DNA from: an uncultured Gammaproteobacteria bacterium
Lineage (GTDB): Bacteria; Pseudomonadota; Gammaproteobacteria; HK1
Length of the DNA stretch: 64,000 bases
Reading direction: 5' to 3'
Assembly (NCBI GenBank): GCA_958295465.1
Contig: OY282353.1
Location: forward strand, 744,001 to 808,000
Part shown: positions 40,401 to 47,911 of the stretch, piece by piece
Position numbering within the stretch: the stretch's first letter is position 1
How the letters are laid out: each line of letters begins with the position of its first letter
Made by a program: the position numbers and the translations under genes
Notes under the pieces: generated by a model
The model's input: the letters and a program-made list of their open reading frames with translations, nothing else
The model's database searches: none
What the model was told of the DNA's origin: nothing

Positions 40401-40852
40401 TGAAGCGAAACAAGGACGGCGCGGAAGACCGCCTAGCGGCAGCGCTGGAGTTGCAGAAGCGCCTTGCTGCCATCCTGGAGGGCGAACCGCCCTTCGACAT
40501 CTTCATCCGCTGGAAGCCGATCGAGCGACAACCCATCGGCTGGGCACCGGATCTTGACGACGGCGTGCGTCTCAACATCCGCCCCTTCATGGCCGACGAT
40601 ATCCCCGGCGGCAGGAGAGGAGCGGGCATCCTTCGTTCCAGACCCAACGTTCACTGGAAGAGGGATCGGGGTAAAGAACCTCTACGTGACCAAACCTACT
40701 TCCCGTGGTTCTGGGAAGGTGACGCCTTCACCGGAGTTCGGATCAATGACGAGCATCTTCAGAACGCCGAGAAGCAGCGTCAGCGGATAATAGAGAAGGC
40801 GACTTGTCATGTGTCTTCTGAATACGAAGGCGTTTTGGGAGAGGAAACGTGA
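37460..40852 (+). CDS. pglX: BREX adenine methyltransferase PglX, copy 1
   Basis: A 1130-residue PglX-type N6-adenine DNA methyltransferase that marks host DNA for BREX. SAM motif I is LDPCCGSGHFLVAAF (about 275-289). Motif IV reads TNVPYLG (about 457-463), where most adenine methyltransferases have NPPY. A long central and C-terminal region after about residue 500 would hold target recognition; conserved C-terminal blocks include DRFFDGHCKLFHNRPFIWHIWDG and RLNIRPFMADDIPGG. The first ~220 residues are nearly identical in DNA sequence to pglX-2. Its stop overlaps the start of the PLD gene. Confidence 0.9.
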   Translation: MKALSPNLRRQLERTVADARDVAETGARAALEALAVHEREPYGHMSTEQRALRRRLRAHARQLGDPLDARSGGRAIEGLVQECAYEHWHGMLFARFLAENHLLIEPEMGIAVTLDECEELAKDESADQWALAARFAHRMLPQVFRPDLPVFEVRFAREHRLKLEGLLEGLPAEVFTATDSLGWVYQFWQARKKAEVNRSEVKIGAGELPAVTQLFTEAYMVQFLLHNSLGAWWASRFPDNPCPVELSCLRETDRGSPEAGGFEGWPDALAAFRMLDPCCGSGHFLVAAFLMLVPMRMALEGMSAGEAVDAVLRDNLHGLELDRRCVAIAAFALALEAWRYPGAGGYRPLPRLRLSWCGQPVGGKREQWMALAEGAPRREAGMGALYDMFRDAPVLGSLIDPNRSSSDLLTADFADLEQLLGTALRDHAGDEEYEETAIAARGLAEAADLLTSRYHLVLTNVPYLGREKHTENLRCFCEDRYPVSKHDLATVFVERLLEFCEAAGDVFLVLPWNWLFLKRYKRLRKQLLERHRWRFLATLGAGAFETISGEVVKTCLLAIRYSPGKGTDNLAWLDVSGCRSPSQKEHALRKAPAILLTHSGQIGNPDSIIGYAPGESHELLETRAYSHQGLATSDNAQFVFNFWELPAIGRGWEFFQFAPDATTEMSGCSHVIFWGDDRGRYASHAAALRKEGRLGGWKSGHAVWGKRGIAVNRMGDLPASLYFGSKFDCNVAVLIPDHEKDIPAIWAYCSSSKYGEDVRKLNKKLSVTNGALAKVPYAAEEWERTADGLTTADLFNVHTTDPTQWAFHGHPVDATEPLQVAMVRLLGYRWPAEDASDMALSEAARTLVGDTTALHDFEDKDGIVCLPSVLGERPAEERLLGLLAACWGAGWRDGILSNLLARAGSSSLDDWLRDRFFDGHCKLFHNRPFIWHIWDGRRGDGFHAFINYHKLATGDGRGRRLLESLTYSYLGDWISRQQDALKRNKDGAEDRLAAALELQKRLAAILEGEPPFDIFIRWKPIERQPIGWAPDLDDGVRLNIRPFMADDIPGGRRGAGILRSRPNVHWKRDRGKEPLRDQTYFPWFWEGDAFTGVRINDEHLQNAEKQRQRIIEKATCHVSSEYEGVLGEET

Positions 40853-41922
40853 AAAATCTGAAATTGCTGGCGACACGTGCGGGCGATGGACAGTACATGA
40901 AGCTGATCCGCTCCGCCTACGAGCAGACGAGTCCCCTCCGCATCTGCGCTGCCGTCGCCTACGCAACGCATAGCGGCGTCGCCGAGTTGGATGCCGTTTT
41001 GCGAGGGTTACCTAGGTGGAAGGCGATACGCAAACAGTGGTTGGTTGGAATTGATTACTGTCGATCCGAGCCGGTGGCTCTTATGTATCTGAAAAAAAAC
41101 CTGGAGAAATCCGAGGTGCGGATCTTCGATGGCCAGTTCGTCTCGGGACGCCCGGGTTGTGTCCCAAGGTACTCCTACCACCCCAAAACCTGGCTGCTGA
41201 TCGGGCCAAGGCGGTCCGCCGTAGTCGTCGGCTCGGGCAATCTGTCACGCACGGGGTTGCTCCTTGGAATCGAAGCCGCGGCGGCCGTCTCCGGCTCGAA
41301 GACAGGTGCAATCAAGGACATGCGCTCCTGGTTTTCCAGCCAGTGGTGCGAGGCGACGCGGTTTGCCGACATCGAGGATCGATACCGCAAGGAGCATGAT
41401 TCCAGAGAGAATCGGCGGCACCCTCCGGCGTCCGAAGACGACACCGTTCCAGAGTCGGCATCGAAGATCGGACAACTCCGTCCTGGCGATTTACGCAAGC
41501 TCAGGGTATGCAGCCACCTGTGGATCGAAGCCGGCAACGTGACTCCCAACCGTGGGCCGGATCTTCCGGGCAACCAGCTCATGATGAAACGAAACTCACG
41601 TGTGTTCTTCGGATTCGCCGCGGCCGATCTGGAACGGGACTCCTTCATCGGCGATGTTGCGATCCGGTTCGATGAATACTTGCGTCCGAATTGCTCCTTG
41701 CGGTTCAGCAACAACTCGATGGACGTGTTGACGCTGCCCGTGCCGGATCAGGAAGGACCAGAGGCATACGACCGGAGGACGTTGCATTTCGAGCAGACCG
41801 GCGTTCGTGAATTCAAGCTGACGATTGGCCGCCCCGTTGACGTAAAGAAGTGGAAGCAACGTTCGGCTTCCATTGAAGGGGAATTCAGCATGAAGAGTGG
41901 CCGTCGGTGGGGCGTCTATTAG
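40849..41922 (+). CDS. PLD-like nuclease domain protein
   Basis: A 357-residue protein starting with GTG, overlapping the pglX-1 stop. Residues about 108-132 read HPKTWLLIGPRRSAVVVGSG followed by NLSRTGL, the HxK...GSxN form of a phospholipase D/nuclease active site. The N-terminal part (SAYEQTSPLRICAAVAYATHSGV) fits the first strands of this fold. The C-terminal half (about 190-357) is of unknown type. PLD-type nucleases are recurrent defence effectors. Only one HKD half-site is visible, so it would act as a dimer. It separates the two pglX genes. Confidence 0.7.
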   Translation: MKNLKLLATRAGDGQYMKLIRSAYEQTSPLRICAAVAYATHSGVAELDAVLRGLPRWKAIRKQWLVGIDYCRSEPVALMYLKKNLEKSEVRIFDGQFVSGRPGCVPRYSYHPKTWLLIGPRRSAVVVGSGNLSRTGLLLGIEAAAAVSGSKTGAIKDMRSWFSSQWCEATRFADIEDRYRKEHDSRENRRHPPASEDDTVPESASKIGQLRPGDLRKLRVCSHLWIEAGNVTPNRGPDLPGNQLMMKRNSRVFFGFAAADLERDSFIGDVAIRFDEYLRPNCSLRFSNNSMDVLTLPVPDQEGPEAYDRRTLHFEQTGVREFKLTIGRPVDVKKWKQRSASIEGEFSMKSGRRWGVY

Positions 41923-42015
41923 CTTCTCGCCCGTGAAATCTTGAACAACACGACAAAGAATGATTCACCATACGGCTTTTGCTTACGGCGGCACCGGAAC
42001 AGGCGTATTGAACCG

Positions 42016-45000
42016 ATGAACATGCGGACGCTGACGCCCGCCCAGCGTCGCCACCTCGAGCGCACCGTCGCGGACGCTCGCGACGTGGCGGAGACCGGCG
42101 CCCGCGCGGCGCTGGAAGCGCTCGCCGTGCATGAGCGCAAGCCTTACGGACACATGAGCGCCGAACAGCGCGCGTTACGCCGGCGGCTGCGCGCCCACGC
42201 CCGGCAGCTCGGCGATCCGCTCGACGCACGCTCCAGTGGCCAGAGCCAAGCTGTCGAGCGCTTGGTGCAGGAGTGTGCTTACGAGCATTGGCACGGCATG
42301 TTGTTCGCCCGATTCCTCGCCGAAAACCATCTGCTCATCGAGCCCGAAATGGGTATTGCCGTCACTCTGGACGAATGCGAGGAACTGGCGAAGGACGAGG
42401 GCGCGGACAAGTGGGCGCTGGCCGCGCGATTCGCCCACCGGATGCTGCCACAGGTGTTCCGTCCCGACCTTCCGGTCTTCGAGGGCCGGTTCGCGCGGGA
42501 GCACCGGCTGAAGCTGGAAGGATTGCTCGAAGGTCTGCCGGCCGAAGTGTTTACGGCCACCGATTCCCTCGGTTGGGTCTACCAGTTCTGGCAGGCCCGG
42601 AAGAAGGCGGAGGTGAACCATTCCGAGGTCAAGATCGGCGCCGGCGAACTGCCCGCGGTCACCCAGCTCTTCACCGAGCCCTACATGGTGAGCTTCCTGC
42701 TCGACAACACCTTGGGGGCTTGGTGGGCGGCGCGGCGCCTGAGCGACGCCGACCTGAAGGGAGCCGGCGGAGAAGTCGGGTTGCGCCGCCAAGCCACGAT
42801 TCCCGGCGTGCCGCTCGATTACTTGCGCTTCGTGCAGGACGCGACCGCTTCGCGGTTGCCCCGCGGTCCCGCCGGCACGGACCCGCCAGCGTCGGACGAA
42901 GCGCCGCCGACTGCCGGGGAACAGGTTCGTTTCCTCCATGGGGACGACCGGGCAACGCTGCCCGGATGGCGTCCTGCGGCCGGCGCCTTCGGCGGCTGGC
43001 CGGAGCATCCGGGAGAGTTGAAGATCCTCGACCCCTGCTGCGGCTCGGGACACTTCCTGGTCGCCGCCTTCCTGATGCTGGCACCCATGCGCATGGCGCG
43101 GGAGGGCCTTGCCGCCCGCGATGCCGTGGATGCGGTCTTGCGGGACAACCTCCACGGGTTGGAACTGGACCCGCGGTGCGTGGAGATCGCGGCGTTCGCC
43201 CTCGCCCTCGCCGCCTGGACGTATCCCGGCGCAGAGGGGTATCGGCCCCTGCCGGAGCTCAACGTCGCCTGTTCGGGACTGGCGCCCAATGCAACGAAGG
43301 AGCAATGGATCGCGTTGGCGGAGTTGGCCGCGGCGGCCGGTGGGATGCCTCCGACGAGTGACCTGTTCGACGTCGAAGACACGCTGCTCTCCGCGCCGCT
43401 CCGCAACAGCCTGGGCGTGCTCTACGATCTGTTCGGACAGGCGCCGGAGCGTGGCTCGCTCATCGACCCGCACGCGCTGAAGGCCGACCTCTTTCAGAGC
43501 GACTTCGAGTCGGTACGGGCACTGTTCGCAGCCGCACTCGAACAGGAGCGGATGACCGCCGAGCAGGCGGAGCACGCCGTAGCCGCGCAGGGGATGGCGC
43601 GCGCGGCGGAGCTGCTGGCCGGACGCTACCACCTGGTGATCACCAACGTACCGTACCTCGCCCGCGGCCGGCAGGGCGAGACGCTGCGCGCCTTCTGCCA
43701 GCGGCACTACCCCGCCGCGAAGAACGATCTGGCCACCGTATTCCTGGAGCGTTGCCTGACACTGTGCGAGGAAGGCGGCACCGCCAGCCTCGTGCTACCG
43801 CAGAACTGGCTGTTTCTCACCGGCTACCGGAAGCTGCGGGAGAAGCTGCTGAAGACGGAGACTTGGCATCTGCTCGCGCGGTTGGGGCCGGGCGCCTTCG
43901 AGACCATCAGCGGGGAAGTCGTCAAGGCGATCCTGCTCACCCTGAGCCGCGGGCACCCCGCCGGCGATCAGACCGGGTTGTTCGACGATGATGCGACGGC
44001 CGGCACGATGTACGGCCTGGACGTTTCCGAATCCCGGACTACCGGGGAGAAGGCCGCCCGGTTGCGGGAAGCGGAAATCACCGGCGGCGGGCAGGCTCGG
44101 CAGTTGGAGAATCCGGATGCGCGGGTGGCGCTGGACGACATCTCCACCAAGACAGGACTGGATAGCTATTGCGCGAGCATCGAAGGCCTGACGACGGGCG
44201 ATTTGGAGAGATTCGTCAGCAAGTTCTGGGAGGGCGGGTTCTCGGACGGTTGGGAGCCGTACATTCAGAACGTCGATTCCACCACACACTTCGGAGCCCG
44301 GACGGACCGCATTCTGTGGGAGGACGGCGACGGCACACTGTCCCGTTTCCCGACCGCGCATAACTTCCCCGGCGAAATCATGAACGGCAGGAGGATTCTG
44401 GGAAAATCCGGGCTGCGTGTAACCCAGATGAGAAAGCTCCCCGTAACGCTCTACACGGGCGAAGTGTTTGGAAAGAACGGGGCAACAGTAGTACCGGACG
44501 ACTTGGAACACCTCCCCGCCATCTGGTGCTTCTGCTCTTCCCCCGAGTACCACGAAGCGGTGCGCCGCATCGACCAGAAGCTCAACGTCACCAACGCCAC
44601 GCTGGCGAAGGTCCCCTTCGACCTCGTCCGCTGGACCAAAATAGCCCGGGAAGAGTACCCCAACGGCCTCCCCCGCCCCTGTTCGGACGATCCCACCCAA
44701 TGGATCTTCCACGGCCACCCCTGCGGCTCGGTGGTCTGGGACGAGGCGGAGAAACGGATCGCCCATGGCCCGCTCCGCACCGATACCACCGTGCTTCAGG
44801 TCACCGTCGCCCGCCTGTCGGGCTACCGCTGGCCCGCCGAACAGGATGCCGGCATGGAGCTGGCCGGCGAGCAGCGCGAGTGGGTCCGGCGTTGCGAGAC
44901 CTTGCACGCCTTCGCGGACGAAGACGGCATCGTCTGCATCCCGCCGGTACGAGGCGAGCCGTCCGCCGCCGAACGAATCCGGCAGCTTCTGGCCGCCGCC

Positions 45001-45786
45001 TTCGGCGACGCCTGGAACGACGGCGTGCTCACCCGACTGCTCACCGAGGCCGGCAGCCCGAGCCTCGACGACTGGCTCCGCAACCGCTTCTTCGAGCAGC
45101 ACTGCAAGCTGTTCCACCACCGCCCCTTCGTCTGGCACGTCTGGGACGGCCGCAAGCGCGACGGCTTCCACGCGCTGGTCAACTACCACAAGCTGGCCGA
45201 GGGCGGCGGCAAGGGCCGCCGATACCTGGAAGCCCTCACCTACAGCTATCTCGGCGATTGGCTCGTCCGCCAGCAGGACGGCGTAAAACGCAGCGAGGGC
45301 GGCGCCGAAGACCGTCTGGCCGCAGCGCTGGACCTGCAAAAGCGCCTCGCCGCCATCCTCGAAGGCGAGCCGCCCCACGATCTCTTCATCCGCTGGAAGC
45401 CCGTTGAAGCGCAGCCCATCGGCTGGGAGCCGGACGTCAACGACGGCGTGCGCCTCAACCTCCGCCCCTTCATGGCCGACGACCTCCCCGGCGGCAAGAA
45501 GGGCGCCGGCATCCTCCGCGCCAAGCCCAACGTCCACTGGCGCAAGGACCGCGGCAGGGAGCCCTTCCGCGAGCAGCAGCGGTTCCCCTGGTTCTGGCGC
45601 GACGGCGAATTAACCGGAGAGCGGGTGAACGACGTACACTTGTCCATCGCGAGGAAGCGAATCGGATGCACCGATTCCCGCAGTACTGAAGATTGGGACG
45701 GGAGCCGCCGGGACGGCATTCAGAACAGGGACGACGCCAAAAGCGCCATACAGTCGCAGAGATTTGATGGGAGTAACAACACATGA
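42016..45786 (+). CDS. pglX: BREX adenine methyltransferase PglX, copy 2
   Basis: A 1256-residue PglX paralogue. SAM motif I is LDPCCGSGHFLVAAF (about 338-352) and motif IV TNVPYLARG (about 541-549), again NVPY in place of NPPY. Relative to copy 1 it has an extra ~65 residues before motif I and a different central region, while the ends are alike (NRFFEQHCKLFHHRPFVWHVWDG). The last ~45 residues are a non-conserved polar tail. The ATG at 42016 was chosen because it matches the start of copy 1; an in-frame TTG at 41941 would add 25 residues. Its stop overlaps the helicase start by four bases. Confidence 0.9.
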   Translation: MNMRTLTPAQRRHLERTVADARDVAETGARAALEALAVHERKPYGHMSAEQRALRRRLRAHARQLGDPLDARSSGQSQAVERLVQECAYEHWHGMLFARFLAENHLLIEPEMGIAVTLDECEELAKDEGADKWALAARFAHRMLPQVFRPDLPVFEGRFAREHRLKLEGLLEGLPAEVFTATDSLGWVYQFWQARKKAEVNHSEVKIGAGELPAVTQLFTEPYMVSFLLDNTLGAWWAARRLSDADLKGAGGEVGLRRQATIPGVPLDYLRFVQDATASRLPRGPAGTDPPASDEAPPTAGEQVRFLHGDDRATLPGWRPAAGAFGGWPEHPGELKILDPCCGSGHFLVAAFLMLAPMRMAREGLAARDAVDAVLRDNLHGLELDPRCVEIAAFALALAAWTYPGAEGYRPLPELNVACSGLAPNATKEQWIALAELAAAAGGMPPTSDLFDVEDTLLSAPLRNSLGVLYDLFGQAPERGSLIDPHALKADLFQSDFESVRALFAAALEQERMTAEQAEHAVAAQGMARAAELLAGRYHLVITNVPYLARGRQGETLRAFCQRHYPAAKNDLATVFLERCLTLCEEGGTASLVLPQNWLFLTGYRKLREKLLKTETWHLLARLGPGAFETISGEVVKAILLTLSRGHPAGDQTGLFDDDATAGTMYGLDVSESRTTGEKAARLREAEITGGGQARQLENPDARVALDDISTKTGLDSYCASIEGLTTGDLERFVSKFWEGGFSDGWEPYIQNVDSTTHFGARTDRILWEDGDGTLSRFPTAHNFPGEIMNGRRILGKSGLRVTQMRKLPVTLYTGEVFGKNGATVVPDDLEHLPAIWCFCSSPEYHEAVRRIDQKLNVTNATLAKVPFDLVRWTKIAREEYPNGLPRPCSDDPTQWIFHGHPCGSVVWDEAEKRIAHGPLRTDTTVLQVTVARLSGYRWPAEQDAGMELAGEQREWVRRCETLHAFADEDGIVCIPPVRGEPSAAERIRQLLAAAFGDAWNDGVLTRLLTEAGSPSLDDWLRNRFFEQHCKLFHHRPFVWHVWDGRKRDGFHALVNYHKLAEGGGKGRRYLEALTYSYLGDWLVRQQDGVKRSEGGAEDRLAAALDLQKRLAAILEGEPPHDLFIRWKPVEAQPIGWEPDVNDGVRLNLRPFMADDLPGGKKGAGILRAKPNVHWRKDRGREPFREQQRFPWFWRDGELTGERVNDVHLSIARKRIGCTDSRSTEDWDGSRRDGIQNRDDAKSAIQSQRFDGSNNT

Positions 45787-47201
45787 GTGCTACCTCATTA
45801 CCAAGACCTGTCGGGCGACAGCGAGAGGTGTTGTACCTGCCCGCCGACGGTCATACGGTGGTGCTCGGCACAGCCGGCAGCGGCAAGACGACGCTGGCTA
45901 TTCTACGCTCGCTTTACTTGACTGATCCGTCTACCGATCACGGTGGGCGTACGCTATTGGTGACGTTCAACCGATGCTTGGTCACTTATATGAAACACTT
46001 GGCCGGAAAAATCGAGCGACCGATTATTGTTGAAAACTACCATCTTTTCGCACGAGGTTATCTTTCTTCCAGAAACAAATTGCCATCAGGAAGCATCTGT
46101 AACCCTAACGACCGGCTACGTTTCATCAGCGACGCACTAATCAGGCATCAGGCACAGACTGAGGCTGATGGGATACGAAGTTCAATGCTGCAACGTCCTG
46201 TGGAATTTTTCGACGAAGAATTTCAGTGGATCCAGCAACATGGCATTGCGAGCGCGCAGGACTACATTGCCGCAGAACGCATCGGTCGGACGACGGCTCG
46301 TGTTCCGAAGGCCGCACGTGCTGAACTGTTCAATCTCTACACGCACTACTTGAAGCAGCGCCGACGCGGCGGAAAATATTACGACTGGAGCGATCTTGCT
46401 ACTAGCGTGCGCCACGAATTTCAGTCCGACGACAGGAAGCGCCTTTATCGACACATAGTCATAGATGAAGGCCAGGATTTCTCTCCTGAGATGCTCCGTT
46501 CTCTCGCCATGGCTGTTCCAAAATATGGCAGCCTTACTTTCTTCGGTGACGTGGTCCAGCAGATTTACGGTCACCGTATATCTTGGCGGAATGCGGGACT
46601 TGCTGCAAAGGAAATTTGGCGATTCAAGGAGAATTACCGCAATACGAAACAGATCTCCCAACTGGCGCTTTCCATTGCGAATATGCCGGATTTTCCAGAT
46701 GAACCGGATTTAGTCGAACCGACAGCCCCGACCGCTGACGGTCCGCTACCGGTACTTGTGCGGCTGCCCAGCGAGGCGAAGGAACGAGAGTTCATAATCC
46801 CGCAAGCGACCAGACTGGCTCAGACGGGGACGGTCGCCATCTTGTTCAGAACTCGGGATCAGGAAAGAAACTCCCACAGGTATCTTCCGAAGGAGTCGAC
46901 GCGGCTCCATCGCAACTTGGCCCATTGGCCCCAAAAACCCGGAATCTTCCATGGAACATATCATGCAGCCAAAGGATTGGAGTTCGATACCGTGTTCCTA
47001 CCGTTCTTGTCGAACCAGTATTGGCCTCATCCATCGGATATTGAAATCCTGGGAAAACGGGAAGCAGCCGCACGCGATTCTCGCCTTCTCTACGTCGGGA
47101 TCACGAGAGCCAGATCGAATCTTGTGTTGACGTATTCAGGACAACTAACATCGCTCCTGCCAAGAAGAAAAGATCTGTATCAACTAAGAACGTATAAATA
47201 G
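45783..47201 (+). CDS. SF1 (UvrD/Rep-type) helicase
   Basis: A 472-residue superfamily 1A helicase. Motif I GTAGSGKTT (29-37), Ia TFNRCL, II VIDEGQDFSPE, III GDVVQQIYG, IV KENYRNTKQI, V TYHAAKGLEFDTVFLPF and VI RLLYVGITRARSNLVL are all present; domains 1B/2B are short. It is coupled to pglX-2 by ATGA and to the DarT-like gene by TAGTG. Lower GC than the BREX core genes points to separate origin. It could unwind DNA to expose single strands for the DarT-like enzyme (inference). Confidence 0.88.
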   Translation: MSATSLPRPVGRQREVLYLPADGHTVVLGTAGSGKTTLAILRSLYLTDPSTDHGGRTLLVTFNRCLVTYMKHLAGKIERPIIVENYHLFARGYLSSRNKLPSGSICNPNDRLRFISDALIRHQAQTEADGIRSSMLQRPVEFFDEEFQWIQQHGIASAQDYIAAERIGRTTARVPKAARAELFNLYTHYLKQRRRGGKYYDWSDLATSVRHEFQSDDRKRLYRHIVIDEGQDFSPEMLRSLAMAVPKYGSLTFFGDVVQQIYGHRISWRNAGLAAKEIWRFKENYRNTKQISQLALSIANMPDFPDEPDLVEPTAPTADGPLPVLVRLPSEAKEREFIIPQATRLAQTGTVAILFRTRDQERNSHRYLPKESTRLHRNLAHWPQKPGIFHGTYHAAKGLEFDTVFLPFLSNQYWPHPSDIEILGKREAAARDSRLLYVGITRARSNLVLTYSGQLTSLLPRRKDLYQLRTYK

Positions 47202-47911
47202 TGATCGAGATGATAACATCAATACAGACCGAGGCGGCGCGGCGAAGAATCACACGACTTTGCCATTTTACGCCATCTCGCAATCTTGGGCACATCGCCG
47301 AGGACCCCCGCGGGATTCTTGCCTCACGGCATCTCGTAAAAGACGAGAAGGCAATTTTCAACCCGACGGACTCGGCGCGCCTGGACGGCTTTCCAGGCCA
47401 CGTATGCTGTTCAATCCAGTATCCGAATGCGTGGTATTTCAGAACAGCCCGAGCTCAGGAGCGGCTGTTCAGAGACTGGGTCGTACTTCTGATAGATCCA
47501 CACTACCTTTGGCACACCGGTACGAAATTCTGTCCTCGCAATGCGGCGGCTGAACATGGAAGACTGGTGAGCGACGGAGCCGATGCGTTCGAAGGACTGT
47601 TCGCCAAAGCCACCAAAGGACAACGGACGTTCAGGCGTGAGCCACGACATCCCTCCTTCCTGCCCACCGACGAACAAGCGGAAGTGCTGATTCCGGACCA
47701 TGTCGAGCGGCGGGATGTGATCGGCATCGTCGTTCGTGACGAGGCACAGGCTAAACGGGAATTGTCGCGGCTGAAACTTCTTGGTCGCCGTTCACCGCCG
47801 ATCACGATTGCTTCTGACTTCTTCGAACCGAATCGCCTCAGCGGGCTACTTCGCACGGGGCAGATTCCCGTCGAACGCGGGTATCCACCGGGAGCGAACG
47901 ATGCACGATAG
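47201..47911 (+). CDS. DarT-like ADP-ribosyltransferase (DUF4433)
   Basis: A 236-residue protein of the DarT fold, whose characterised members attach ADP-ribose to thymidine in single-stranded DNA. The opening LCHFTPSRNLGHIAED matches the NAD-site His region. GFPGHVCCSIQYPNAWYF and WVVLLIDPHYLW follow, and PTDEQAEVLIPDHV near residue 156 carries the conserved Glu expected to be catalytic. It starts with GTG overlapping the helicase stop; ATG at 47210 is an alternative. It is followed, with an 11-base overlap, by an ADP-ribosylglycohydrolase, its likely antidote. Confidence 0.78.
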   Translation: MIEMITSIQTEAARRRITRLCHFTPSRNLGHIAEDPRGILASRHLVKDEKAIFNPTDSARLDGFPGHVCCSIQYPNAWYFRTARAQERLFRDWVVLLIDPHYLWHTGTKFCPRNAAAEHGRLVSDGADAFEGLFAKATKGQRTFRREPRHPSFLPTDEQAEVLIPDHVERRDVIGIVVRDEAQAKRELSRLKLLGRRSPPITIASDFFEPNRLSGLLRTGQIPVERGYPPGANDAR

